Shown: in pieces, positions 31,212-41,750 of the stretch | Numbering within the stretch: position 1 is the stretch's first letter | How the letters are laid out: every line of letters begins with the position of its first letter | Assembly (NCBI GenBank): GCA_037178625.1 | Contig: CM074144.1 | Coordinates: 1,488,001-1,552,000 of the forward strand | Length of the DNA stretch: 64,000 nt | Source of the DNA: Skeletonema tropicum | Taxonomy: Eukaryota; Bacillariophyta; Thalassiosirophyceae; Thalassiosirales; Thalassiosiraceae | Reading direction: 5' to 3' | Notes under the pieces: generated by a model | Told to the model about the DNA's origin: nothing | What the model saw: the letters and a program-made list of their open reading frames with translations, nothing else | The model's database searches: none | Program-made: the position numbers and the translations under genes

Positions 31212-33641
31212 TTAGAGTCGACTTAGATTCATTGACGACACATATTCATCTCGGACCTGGCCTCTAACAGTCATCACAACTGCTTGCGCCTTCACTATGC
31301 CCTCCATCTTCTCCGAAGTCAATGTGTCTCCGTTTGCTACTACTCTAGCGCAGGCGGAGGCAAATTGAACGCCTTCCAAATAATTGAAGAACATCACATC
31401 TTCGCTCCATACTGATGACAAATACTCTCTGAAGGCGACCTCGGTCTCATCCTTCACACTTTGCTTCAATGGTAAGGGTGCCAACTGACCACGAAGCTGT
31501 ATCACACGAGCATCTAGGTTCGGAGTCCCCACAAAGAGTTGCATATCGAAGCGTCCAGGCCTAATTATTGCAGCATCGAATGCACGGAGGCGATTAGTGG
31601 CCAGGAAGAAGATAGATCGCTTTGTACGTCGTAGATCATTTATTGCTGTAAGCATTGCTGTAGTTAACATGCGAGACTCCATTCCGAGACCAGGAGATTC
31701 TCGATCGAGGCAAAACTCTTCAATCTCGTCAAACAGTATGACACAGTTTGTTAAGCTCTGAAGTCTCGCAAATACATATTTAATCCTAGATGCCACACAA
31801 GTTAGTCCGTCTTCTAAAAATGTGGCCGTATCGATCGTGACAAAGTCCCATCCCATCCTCTCGGAGAGTGCTTCGCAAATGGTTGATTTCGCGGTCCCCT
31901 GAGTGATGATAAAGGAATAGGCAAATGGTTTAGCAACAACAGGAATGAGAGAATGAGGAATGAAAGAATGAGTTGTTCACGACTGACTCACTGGAGGACC
32001 GAACAAAATACTAGAGTAGGCGGCTCCAAACGTTGGCAGCGGTGATGTTTTTGAGAAGGGCTGAATCATCCTTTCGTTCAATACATCCTTGAGTGTTCTA
32101 CATCCCTCGGACTGAGGATCTCCAAGATCAGTGTCAAGCAGTCTATCCCAAGATTGGAATTTGATAATTCCATTGTTACTGCTCCCTCGAAACTCTTCAA
32201 GGACATCGACGTGCAACAGTCTTTGCACGACCTTCTTCATCCTCATGATGCAAGTTATCGTCTGGGCAGTCGACCAAGCAGCAGGACCTAAAGATTGGGT
32301 GCTAGTCATGTGAGGCGAGTTCCAGCCTTGAAGAGGTTTACCATAACACTGACCAGTCAGTGGATCACAGTAATCGGGTATAATTTCTACCTCTTTGTGC
32401 TGCTCCATCCAACTTAGCAATCTTTCCAATCCATCTAAATGTGGCCTAAAATCCTCAGCAGGGAGTGCATCGAGCAAAGTTCCCACAGTGTCTGCCCCAA
32501 ATACGAATGCATTCCCCACATCACGCTTCCTACGAAAAGAAACAAAGATTGGTTGGCCCTTGTCCCACGTCCCATCAGCATTCTGCTCTTCGAAGAATGC
32601 ATTTAATGCAGCCTTTACCAACCTTTTATTCGGGTTTCCTACAGCTGTACCAGCGGCAGGGCCTTCTCCCCGTATGACTTCTCGACCTGCTGTCCCCGAC
32701 ATGGCGTTGGATGCCCTAACATACGCTAACAATGAATAGGCTAGACGAATGACATCAAACGACGAACTATCTCCAGCACTTCGAAAGGCGAGTTGACGAC
32801 ATAATTCATTGTAACTAATCTCCACACATCGAGTAAGAGCAAGAAGAGTGGAGCTGGCAGCTCCTTCAGGCAATACAGAAGCGGGTAAGTTGCCAAGACC
32901 AGGCACTTCATCACTTTCATTGCTTTCACTGTCTATAATTCTAGGCGGAGTACTCTCTACAAGACTAGCCAAAGTATCCGTCAGCAGATACAGAATATAG
33001 TCTGAAACAGGTTGTGTAATTCCATTCCTTCTCTTCGGTCGGCTGTTCATTATGGCAGCAATCAACTGCTTCACTCGATGACTCAACTCCTCATCCATGG
33101 AACTATTCAGAATGGACCGATCAGAATCTATTTTCAATACAGTTGAGAGAAGCAACGGAACCTGAAACATGTCTTCGTCTCTCCAATTCGCCCGAAGTAA
33201 AGCTTTTAGAACCGCCCTCAATGAAAGCAAACTATTAGTAGTCGCAGTAGAAGCGCCACTCCCATCAGAAGATTGTTTCATATTAAAATCGACAAAGTCG
33301 TCAAACTTATCCCCACCACCTGTAGCTATACTCTGCAATGCGAAGCAGGTGCTTGTTACTGAAAGGGATGCAGTGGAGCCCGGACGGACTGAGAAGGACT
33401 TGAGATGTGGTTCATAGAAGGCGGATAGGATTTCCGGTGATTGCTTTTCGAGAGTGATTAGACGTGATTCAATAGATTTCATCTCGTCAAAGGTGATGGA
33501 TTGTTGTTGATTTATTTGTGATGTGGTTGCATAGTGTTTCGTAGATGCTGCCGCTCTTGATGGCGAAAGAAAAGCAGATGCAGCGGGCAGCGGAGCCACC
33601 GCCGATGATAGCAGCAGCAGTCGACATAGATTTCTCTTCAT
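31212..33641 (-). CDS. Plastid-targeted AAA-family ATPase
   Basis: Two exons on the minus strand, 33641-31992 and 31898-31212, with a 93-base GT-AG intron; joined length is 778 residues. The join restores the Walker A motif, with FGPP ending exon 1 and GTAKST opening exon 2 (GPPGTAKST, Lys554). Walker B is CVILFDEIEEF (Asp607-Glu608), sensor 1 is FFLATNR, and the arginine-finger region is IIRPGRFD. The N-terminus has a signal peptide followed by ASAFLSPSR, a good match to the ASAF motif that sends diatom proteins into the complex plastid. The long middle (about 60-540) is helical and unlike known partners I can name. The split of the P-loop by an intron makes exon 1 alone look like a protein without ATPase motifs. 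Confidence 0.85.
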
Positions 33642-34123
33642 CGTTGTATTGCATATATCAGATGAAACAATAAGATTAATGGCTCAGAAGAAGGCACTGA
33701 TGGAGCTGCACGCAAACAACGCAACGGCAACTGCAAAAATAGACGTGATGGTATAGAATAGGAGTAACATTTCCACGGGCATGCTATATGATGTACTTTA
33801 AGGACTTCCGGCGGCAAGTTCGTGAAGTTCCGAGGATCGGAAGATACGATATGTCTGCGGCACCAACTTTCTCACAATTGCCTTGATTATCAAGATAAGT
33901 ACTTATTGCCTGCCACTGTCGTTATCATCTTTCTCATGTTTGTAATTATGTTACTTGTAGAATCACCTCGTGATCGAGGAAATAGATGATCTTCCGATCA
34001 AGCCGCTGACATGCGTAGGTCTCAGAGATAAGTAATTACATGATCAACTTATTACTTACGATGTCTTGAATAAACTACTTATATATGTATTACCTATTTG
34101 ACCAAACTTATGGTCACCCCACT
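33642..34123 (+). other. Intergenic spacer with F-box gene relic
   Basis: No intact gene. From 33880 it is part of the tandem duplication of the membrane-protein locus. A short relic of an F-box-like gene lies at 33964-34016. Confidence 0.6.
33964..34016 (+). pseudogene. Relic of the 5' end of an F-box-like gene
   Basis: The stretch with gatcttccgatcaagccg and ctgacatgcgt matches 41812-41860, where the intact F-box-like gene encodes INDFPIEPLTCV. Only about 50 bases remain. Confidence 0.7.
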
Positions 34124-34996
34124 CTACGCAGCTTTGGCACGGGTGGCCTTGGTGCTCGTTTCGTCGCCAATACTGCTACTCTTCTTCAATACATTTCGCT
34201 TCATCTGAAGTGGTATCATCATCTTCCACTCAATCTCTGGAGACTCACACTTCTCATCTGCCAGTAACTCAGGCGCCCACCTCAACAAGACAAAGACGAA
34301 GAGATTTGCTGTCCACATGATCACATTGACAGACGCAAGAAACAGTCCAAATGCATACCATTGCGAAGAAGTGCCGCTGGTGGAGGCCACTTCCGCTTCG
34401 TAAGATGCCAAGCTGTCCGAGAACCACTCTGCTAGAATACCCTGCCTGTATACAAAGAAACCCATTGGAGCCAAGAAGGAAATGTAGCGATGGACGTATG
34501 GGTTCAGCATGGTAGCCGTCTCGCAGATGATTTGGGTCCATAAGACAAAAAGGTGAGAAATGGCTGCATCGGCCACATCTGTCGGGGCAAGTAACACTGT
34601 CAAGAGAGGTAGGAGTACTCCAACAGTCGTGAAGGATGACATGTAGCATTTGAACCATAACGTGTCAGATTCAGAGTAGATTTTAGACATGACGACGGCG
34701 AGATTGGATGGATGATGATGTGATCTTTGACGAATGGCAATGTTGTTACCGAACCGGAAGTGATTGGCCAAGATGAGATAGGTCGGGTAGAGGATGCAGA
34801 AGAGCATGTGACGAATTGGAATGTCAAATGCATACACCAGAAATGAAGCTAGCAGAGTTTGTGCTGCGACACCCGGGATGATGAACGATGGGATCGGAGG
34901 ACAATATAAGTGAGTTTCTGACAAAGCTTTCAGCTTGGCTTCGGCTGTTCGATCGTTATTGACCTTCTTCAATACGAGGAGATTTAGTAGACCCAT
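34124..34996 (-). CDS. Multi-pass membrane protein, copy 1
   Basis: 290 residues with about six hydrophobic segments: FIIPGVAAQTLLASFLVYAF, MLFCILYPTYLILA, TVGVLLPLLTVLLA, ISHLFVLWTQIIC, a segment around ISFLAPMGFFVY, and FGLFLASVNVIMWTANLFVFVL. Short basic ends (N-terminal LKKVNNDRTAEAK, C-terminal QMKRNVLKK) probably face the cytosol. There is no signal peptide or plastid motif. I do not recognise the family; an uncharacterised eukaryotic membrane-protein family shared with plants is possible. It differs from the copy at 35601-36473 by a single residue (Ala against Ser in the C-terminal STKxTRAKAA). Confidence 0.75.
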   Translation of the reverse strand: MGLLNLLVLKKVNNDRTAEAKLKALSETHLYCPPIPSFIIPGVAAQTLLASFLVYAFDIPIRHMLFCILYPTYLILANHFRFGNNIAIRQRSHHHPSNLAVVMSKIYSESDTLWFKCYMSSFTTVGVLLPLLTVLLAPTDVADAAISHLFVLWTQIICETATMLNPYVHRYISFLAPMGFFVYRQGILAEWFSDSLASYEAEVASTSGTSSQWYAFGLFLASVNVIMWTANLFVFVLLRWAPELLADEKCESPEIEWKMMIPLQMKRNVLKKSSSIGDETSTKATRAKAA

Positions 34997-35422
34997 GATG
35001 AAGATGTTTGGAGTGTTGTTGTCAGTGTGGTAGTTATGATTACGTTGATTTGGTATTTATGAGGGGATGACAGTATGCATCTTACCCCTTTCCGTCGTGG
35101 TCTTGACCGAACTTGCATGCAGCTAGCGGCAAGCAAGCAAGAAGTAAGTACAAGAGTGCCTGTGTCAGTTCGTGCATGCAGCGTTGCATGCGGCATTAAC
35201 GGGTTCTCAATCTGATGTCTCACCGCCACATAAAATAATATGTTGTAGGCGCTGTACCAGTTTGTAAGTACTAACGTACTCCTCTCTAGATAGAGTTCGA
35301 GTTCGTGCGTATGTATTTCGATTTTGCCTTGATAATTGCCTGCCACTGTCGATTGTCATTTGTATTGTACCAATCTTTTTCTCATGTTTGTACTTTTATT
35401 GGTGGTTCTCTACTTGTAGAAT

Positions 35423-35482
35423 GCCTCGTTCGTCATCGGGTGCGAAGATAGATGATTTTCCGATCAAGCCGTTGACATGCGT
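35423..35482 (+). pseudogene. Second relic of the F-box-like gene 5' end
   Basis: cctcgttcgtcatcgggtgcg followed by gatgattttccgatcaagccg matches the start of the gene at 41751 better than the relic at 33964 does. It sits at the equivalent place in the second tandem unit, so the fragment was present before the duplication. Confidence 0.7.
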
Positions 35483-35600
35483 AGGTCTCAGAGATAAGAT
35501 AGATATATATGTACTTAGATGATCAACTTATTAAGTACTCAAGTCTGTCTTGAATAAACTGTGTATTACATTACTATATTCAACTTATGGTCACCGCACT

Positions 35601-36473
35601 CTACGCAGCTTTGGCACGGGTAGACTTGGTGCTCGTTTCGTCGCCAATACTGCTACTCTTCTTCAATACATTTCGCTTCATCTGAAGTGGTATCATCATC
35701 TTCCACTCAATCTCTGGAGACTCACACTTCTCATCTGCCAGTAACTCAGGCGCCCACCTCAACAAGACAAAGACGAAGAGATTTGCTGTCCACATGATCA
35801 CATTGACAGACGCAAGAAACAGTCCAAATGCATACCATTGCGAAGAAGTGCCGCTGGTGGAGGCCACTTCCGCTTCGTAAGATGCCAAGCTGTCCGAGAA
35901 CCACTCTGCTAGAATACCCTGCCTGTATACAAAGAAACCCATTGGAGCCAAGAAGGAAATGTAGCGATGGACGTATGGGTTCAGCATGGTAGCCGTCTCG
36001 CAGATGATTTGGGTCCATAAGACAAAAAGGTGAGAAATGGCTGCATCGGCCACATCTGTCGGGGCAAGTAACACTGTCAAGAGAGGTAGGAGTACTCCAA
36101 CAGTCGTGAAGGATGACATGTAGCATTTGAACCATAACGTGTCAGATTCAGAGTAGATTTTAGACATGACGACGGCGAGATTGGATGGATGATGATGTGA
36201 TCTTTGACGAATGGCAATGTTGTTACCGAACCGGAAGTGATTGGCCAAGATGAGATAGGTCGGGTAGAGGATGCAGAAGAGCATGTGACGAATTGGAATG
36301 TCAAATGCATACACCAGAAATGAAGCTAGCAGAGTTTGTGCTGCGACACCCGGGATGATGAACGATGGGATCGGAGGACAATACAAGTGCGTTTCTGACA
36401 AAGCTTTCAGCTTGGCTTCGGCTGTTCGATCGTTATTGACCTTCTTCAATACGAGGAGATTTAGTAGACCCAT
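35601..36473 (-). CDS. Multi-pass membrane protein, copy 2
   Basis: 290 residues, identical to the protein at 34124-34996 except for Ser in place of Ala near the C-terminus. The nucleotide sequences are nearly identical too, with silent changes near the N-terminal codons. The 5' flanks have diverged by small indels, but both hold the run ccctttccgtcgtggtctt about 75-115 bases upstream of the ATG, a candidate shared promoter element. Function unknown; duplication may raise dosage. Confidence 0.75.
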   Translation of the reverse strand: MGLLNLLVLKKVNNDRTAEAKLKALSETHLYCPPIPSFIIPGVAAQTLLASFLVYAFDIPIRHMLFCILYPTYLILANHFRFGNNIAIRQRSHHHPSNLAVVMSKIYSESDTLWFKCYMSSFTTVGVLLPLLTVLLAPTDVADAAISHLFVLWTQIICETATMLNPYVHRYISFLAPMGFFVYRQGILAEWFSDSLASYEAEVASTSGTSSQWYAFGLFLASVNVIMWTANLFVFVLLRWAPELLADEKCESPEIEWKMMIPLQMKRNVLKKSSSIGDETSTKSTRAKAA

Positions 36474-36806
36474 GATGAAGATGTTTGGAGTGTTGTTGTC
36501 AGTGTGGTAGTTATGATTACGTTCATTTGTTTATATATGAGGTTAACAGTAAGCATTCTCCCCCCTTTCCGTCGTGGTCTTGGCCGCATGCAAGGAAGAT
36601 TTATTTGTGTGTTTGATCTTGCATGCAGGCAGAGGCGAGCAAGAGCGCGTGTTGTTCGTTCGTGCACAGCATGAATGTCAGCGGCATTGACTTTTTCTCA
36701 ATCTGATGTCTCACCGTTACATAAAACAGCAGGTAACTATATACTTTGCCGTTTCGCCTTCCGCCTTGCCCTGCGCCCTGCGCCCGCCTACTTCTGTATC
36801 ACTTTG

Positions 36807-36814
36807 GAAATTAG
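36807..36814 (+). repeat. Left target-site duplication of hAT element
   Basis: GAAATTAG here is repeated exactly at 40336-40343, on the other side of the element. Eight bases is the duplication length made by hAT transposases. Confidence 0.8.
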
Positions 36815-37122
36815 TAGAGGTTGGTCTCGTCTCGGTCTCGGCACTGTCCCGAGACTCGAGCCGAGACAGGGTCCGTCGCAGGGCACATAAAAGAATGGGC
36901 TGCCCCACGCGGACAGACCGTCTGGCGCATGCATGATCTGGACTATTTTCTACATAGATCAGGTACAGTAGATAAATGTAACATACAGCTATCTAGATGC
37001 GTCATGGCTCTTTTTGTACAATTCATTCAAATTCTACCATCTACCATCTACGGCACAATAAGCTGCGGCTCTCCATCTATCGAGCACTTACATGTATAAT
37101 TCATCCATCGACATAAACAACG

Positions 37123-37419
37123 ATGGCGGTCGATCCCACGTCATCGATATGCCCACAGGGTATCTGGATGACAGAGGAAGAGTATTCTTCGAAACTGCTT
37201 GGAGTTGCAATGAGCCTTTTTCTTCGATCAGGATGGAGCGGCTACGAACAATTCAAAGAGGATTCAATTTACGTCCGTTCTTGTTTCAGGGATGGCAAGC
37301 GTCTTGTGCTTGAAGACACATCTATCCACTCCAAATTTGTATCATTATGTCAATCACCCTCAATGGCGTTCCAGCAAGATACTATAGAGGAAGGTATCAA
37401 ATTATTCTTCCAAAGATGA
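37123..37419 (+). CDS. 98-codon ORF inside the hAT element, unknown
   Basis: An ATG-started frame (MAVDPTSSICPQ ... EEGIKLFFQR) on the strand opposite to the transposase remnants. Its composition is protein-like (WSGYEQFKEDSIYVRSCF), but I recognise no domain. It could be a captured gene fragment or chance. An overlapping frame from 37092 is less protein-like. Confidence 0.25.
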   Translation: MAVDPTSSICPQGIWMTEEEYSSKLLGVAMSLFLRSGWSGYEQFKEDSIYVRSCFRDGKRLVLEDTSIHSKFVSLCQSPSMAFQQDTIEEGIKLFFQR

Positions 37420-38285
37420 TCAACTCTCGCTTTTCTGTCGTTTTCCGCAAGTGGAAGGAAGCGCATTGTCAAAAGCATGAAATGTCTCTGCGTTTAAGTT
37501 TGAAAGCAGGCGTCAGCAGCAGTAAGAGCTTGCAGCTTCAGCGAGCGGCAACGCAACACACCGACGAGTCTATGTACCAATGAGATAAAGAAGGCGAAAT
37601 CAAGTGAATAAATAATAAATTAGTGAAAATTGTGTGGACAACGGTGTTGTGTCGGCAGCAGTCTTGAACTCACTCTTCCATCTAACATGATGTGTTGCAT
37701 AATTATGATGTCAAAAATATACTTCAGGGGAGTACAGATTACTGCATAATCTCGACGGTGATAGATATGTGCATTAGTTGCGAAGTCGTACTAGACATTG
37801 TTGATGTCTTGCCTGAGGATTATTGGGCGTTTGTCTAATGCAATGGTTATGTATCAACAAGAAATAAGATATGAATGTCATGACATCATCTCAGATGATG
37901 TTGGCTTGTTCACTCATTTTCGTGAAAAAGAAATTCCCGATGGATACAAGATGGCCGCTGGTGATCATAGTTATGCACTATCATTGCTGATGCCTTGCCC
38001 GTGGAGTCGTTGGCTGTTGCCAGAAGCAATGGTGCTATCGACAAGATAAAAATCTCAATCTCGACTCTCGCCGGTGATGGCTGTGCTCATTGTCAATTTC
38101 GACGAAAGTAAAGCACTGAGGGCGTGGGAAACGGCCGGTCGGTGTTCCAATACTATGCTAGGGGGCGCCTATAACATTTCCCACGGTCTCATGGCACTAT
38201 CCATTGACCTCATTTTTACTAGTAGACCACCATGGTGAGGCACTTTTGGTTCGGAGTTGTTGATGGATGATGGACTGCTGATGGG

Positions 38286-38915
38286 ATATAGCGCCGTTTC
38301 TCAATAATCATATAGCGCCAGGTACATGTATGTAATTCCTACATACGTAAGGTGGCCCTTTCTCACACAACGCTCGCACTTAACCGCTTCAACGCTCAAA
38401 TTTTTTTTTGCCCGCCACGCATCATCAACTCACAACACACACACAATTGAAAACTTTGTTCGCAGATAGTATCAGTACCGTTAGCGAGACTAATCAGTAC
38501 CGTGTTAGCAAGACTATGGGTTATCTCTTACCTCTACCTGCTGCTTCAATCCTATATAAGTACTTATCGTACTTACTAATCAAACTTTGGTGACGGGTGA
38601 AGTATCTTTCATAAGTACCTGAGACAAACTTTAATAAGAGAAAGGATGATAAGGACGAAACGTATCTTGGATTGCCGCTTCCGCTGTTCGAGTACCGCTA
38701 ATGGTAGTGAAGTCCCATTTCATATGTAGGAGTGCCGTTTATGTGCCGGAGAGGAATGTAAGACGGGTGGAATGATGGTGGTATAAAGTTTCATGCGGGG
38801 CATTTGACAAAAGTGAGAAATGTGCGAGCGTTGTGTGAGAAAGGGCCACCTTACGTATGTAGGAATTCTATACATGTACCTGGCGCTATATGATTATTGA
38901 GAAACGGCGCTATAT
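38286..38915 (+). mobile_element. MITE with 94-bp inverted repeats, nested in the hAT element
   Basis: Left arm 38286-38379 (ATATAGCGCCGTTTCTCAAT ... AACGCTCGCAC) and right arm 38822-38915 are near-perfect inverted copies. Each arm includes AATTCCTACATACGTAAGG, a variant of the motif seen in other elements here. The 442-base centre has no credible gene; the 61-codon frame at 38408 is probably chance. No clear target duplication could be fixed because the arm itself repeats its outer segment (aatcatatagcgcc). Confidence 0.85.
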
Positions 38916-39038
38916 GATTATGGCTGCCCGTCGAGACGAGATCCCGGGATATCTCGAGATTTTCAATGAAGAAGGTTAGCAATGATTAAAAGGGGCAAAA
39001 CCAACAAATAACTATCTACTATGGACTCTTTAGACAAC

Positions 39039-40085
39039 TTAGTACTCATTGTTCTGGCCAGCATCAATTGGATCCCCACTCTCATCCTTGTCCTCAAAAG
39101 AAGGAGGGAGTAGAAACTCATTCAAAGGGACATCTGGCATGAGTTCATCCCAATTTTTGCGGATGAGGCTTGTATTTTCTTCAACAAACATGATGCATCG
39201 ATGCGGCAAGTAACAATGGGATCAATGCAAGATCGCTTTGCTGTAATTACTCTGGCTGCCCTGCTCCAGATTCTTTCCAAGGGAGCGGACGTTGCTGGAA
39301 TATCTCACAGGTACTCTTGTGCAAGTGTTGCAAGTTCAGGGAATTGGTGAGCGATTTGTTTCCAACGCTTCAATGGATCATTAAACTTTCTTTCTCCATC
39401 TTGCATCGGCATTTGCTCCAGGAGTTCGTAAGCTGCAGCTGGGCTTCACATCGGATCCGAATATTGTCATCAGTCAATTCGTCATCATTTGCTGCTGCAT
39501 CGTCGTCGAAGTCAAATGCACCCAAGAAAGCGAAGCTCGTGTCTTCTGATTTAGAAGATACTTGCGGTACTGCAATACTTCCACCTTCACCACCATCATC
39601 ATTTGTATTTGTATTAGCCTCCTTCTCGACATCAACCATAAGATCTTTGATGAGTTGCATCAACTTATTAGACAAGGTCGAGTCAATTCATATTCAATAA
39701 TGGCAATGATGTTCAATTACTACTTACCTTCAAAAGCCAGAACTGCATTAAAATGAAGAACATGGTCTGTGCAATATGCATGCGCCCAATCCTCATGTGC
39801 TCCATTCATACGGATTGCAAACTTTCTCAACTGCTTGTGTCCTGGGATTATCACCCTTCCAATGTTTGCAAATGCATTTGTCATCCCAATCTTCTTCGTC
39901 GCTCGAGGATTCCGATGGTTTTCGCTCTTTGCATTTGACATCATCGTCTTCGTCACCCGACGATTCCAACGATTCGTTCCTGCTGGCAGTAGAAGCAGCA
40001 TCGGCATCGGTGATAGCATCGACCATGATTTCAGATTAGATGAAGATAATGAGTTGAATTCATCAAAAAAATAATCAAACTCCAA
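39039..40085 (-). pseudogene. Remnant of a hAT transposase
   Basis: Read on the minus strand, pieces in shifting frames give an order typical of hAT: WAHAYCTDHVLHFNAVLAFEG (the C/H core near the RNase H fold), an acidic spacer, SNKLMQLIKDLMVDVE, and finally LPHRCIMFVEENTSLIRKNW, which matches the end of the hAT dimerisation region, followed by a stop at 39039-39041. No continuous frame joins them. It lies within the TIRs and 8-bp duplication described for the element. Confidence 0.6.
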
Positions 40086-40335
40086 TGAACAAGTCTTGTG
40101 AACGCACCCAACGGTGTCAAAGGGAGTCTTGTTATGATGTGAGATTGGAATCGTGCTGATGAAATCAAAGTAGCCGCAGAAACGAATTGTTCTTCGTCAT
40201 GGTTGGCTGTGAGAAAGTGATGACAAAAAATCCCGAAATGCTCCGAGACAGAGGGTGCCGAGACGAGACACCTGTCTCGACCCAAAAAATCCCGTCTCGT
40301 CTCGGCCGAGTCGAGACGAGACCAACCTCTCTAGA

Positions 40336-40343
40336 GAAATTAG
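40336..40343 (+). repeat. Right target-site duplication of hAT element
   Basis: Exact copy of GAAATTAG at 36807-36814; two bases (GA) separate it from the TAGAG-type terminus. Confidence 0.8.
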
Positions 40344-40409
40344 GTAAACCATAAGCTGCGGATTCGGTGGTATGTTAGTGGTTACCCTGGTAGTGCGCAC
40401 GACAACCGG

Positions 40410-41051
40410 ATGTTGAGGAGGAGTCCACTGAAACTAAAGAAGGAAGATTACTTCTCGTTGTATGAATACCTCCTTGGTGATACAGCTTTTGATCCCAACG
40501 AAAATGTGGTGCCGGCCTATAAATCCAACCCAGGACAAACCGAACCAGCAGATCCCGATGAAAGTCTTTTCAACACTGTCATTAGCACGCCAAGAGTTAC
40601 CTCTGAGCACGTGAATGGAATTTGGAAGGGGAGATTCCCTTGGCTTCGCTTGATCCCGAATCTCATTCGAGATAAGAAATCGTTACGGTCAGTGTTAAAG
40701 TACATTCATTGCACTGTCATCTTGCACAACTTGTTGATTGAATTTGGAGATGCACACTTGAAGTCGTGGGAGAGTGAGGAGGATAGACTGAGTGATATTG
40801 CCGCACCAGACCGTGCTCCATCCGATGATATGCCGCATGAGGAAAGGATGCTGTACCAGGGGGTGCCGGAAGGCGCTCCAAAGGATTGGAGGAGAGCCAC
40901 CGTGAAGGAGTATTTGAAAGAACGACATGCGACTTTTGAGCTTGAGAAGAAGGCTAGGGCAGATGATGATAGTAGTGATGAAGAAATGGAAGATATGGAC
41001 GAATACGAAAATCACTTTGTAGAATATTTTAACAAACTTAACAGGAACTAA
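40410..41051 (+). pseudogene. PIF/Harbinger transposase, C-terminal part
   Basis: 213 residues matching the second half of a HARBI1-like transposase: YLLGDTAFDPN with Asp24 (second catalytic Asp), NTVISTPRVTSEHVNGIWKGRF with Glu66, then SVLKYIHCTVILHNLLIEFGD and an acidic tail. The first catalytic Asp and the whole N-terminal half are missing; in-frame stops lie just upstream. The fragment starts 67 bases after the right end of the hAT element, whose insertion may mark the break, but the sequence left of the hAT does not supply the missing half. Confidence 0.8.
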
Positions 41052-41110
41052 ATATTATCTAACCTAGATTTCAAGGCTGTACAACTTATCAACCACGACC
41101 TTTTCTCCAC

Positions 41111-41462
41111 TTACACTAATCCTAGATGTTCCTGGACCTTCATTTTCTCTTCTGCTGTGAGCAATGATGTCTGAGCAAACCGAGGAAACTGCACCGCTGT
41201 TCGAACAGCGCAACCACCCATAGTTGCTTTGATCGCTTCGAATCTTCCTGCAAATTCAATCCATTGGTCACAATCATCAAGGTCGTAATCTTCCAGCCTT
41301 CTGCGTTTACTTCTCTCCTCCTCCTTCTTGCGCATCCTCTTCTTGTATTGCAGATCAGCCACCTTCAAAGAAAGTAGAAGCCCCAGCTTCTCGTCTGTGT
41401 TCCTCTGAGCCTGAGAAGGAGTTTGCTTGGTCTCGCTGCCGCCACTCTTCCTAGTCTTATCA
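41111..41462 (-). pseudogene. Possible Harbinger accessory DNA-binding protein, C-terminal part
   Basis: The minus-strand frame is open from about 41462 to 41111: a Gly/Ser/Thr/Lys-rich start, LSLKVADLQYKKRMRKKEEERSKRRRLEDYDLDDCDQWIEF, then ..TAEEKMKVQEHLGLV. The basic coiled-coil segment is of the kind found in Myb/NAM-like second proteins of PIF/Harbinger elements. It lies tail to tail with the transposase fragment at 40410-41051. Upstream of 41462 the frame closes. Assignment rests on context. Confidence 0.4.
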
Positions 41463-41750
41463 TCTACGATGCATAAATTTGAATATTTTTTGAATTTTGT
41501 GTTTCTCGGAACGTGAGCGTTTCAGATTCAGAATAAGTGGCGTTTTTGCCGCTGATTCTGAAACGTTTAAATCCGGAGAAACTCAAATAACCCTAACCAA
41601 AGCGGCACCAAAACAACGATTAAGCTTTAAGTGGCACTCAGATCGAAACTTTGACCGATAAAGCCTCCCGTACGTAGACATACTAATTCCTAAGGCCATT
41701 GAACCAACAATTGGAGTCTTCTGTGTCGTCATATTTGTAACGTTCCCATC

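Larger units (their letters stand above)
33880..36730 (-). repeat. Tandem duplication, units 33880-35324 and 35325-36730
   Basis: Both units begin with ttgccttgat.a...ttgcctgccactgtcg and end with ctcaatctgatgtctcaccg. The coding parts are almost identical, but the spacers have drifted with many indels. The coding stretches are thus either much younger (gene conversion) or under strong selection. Confidence 0.9.
36815..40335 (-). mobile_element. Decayed hAT DNA transposon (3.5 kb)
   Basis: The left end TAGAGGTTGGTCTCGTCTCG (36815-36834) is mirrored at the right end by CGAGACGAGACCAACCTCTC followed by TAGA. hAT ends typically start TAGxG or CAGxG. An exact 8-bp direct repeat GAAATTAG flanks both ends. 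The right half contains minus-strand remnants of a hAT transposase, and a 630-bp MITE with 94-bp arms is nested at 38286-38915. More GTCTCG/CGAGAC sub-terminal repeats follow each TIR. Confidence 0.82.
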
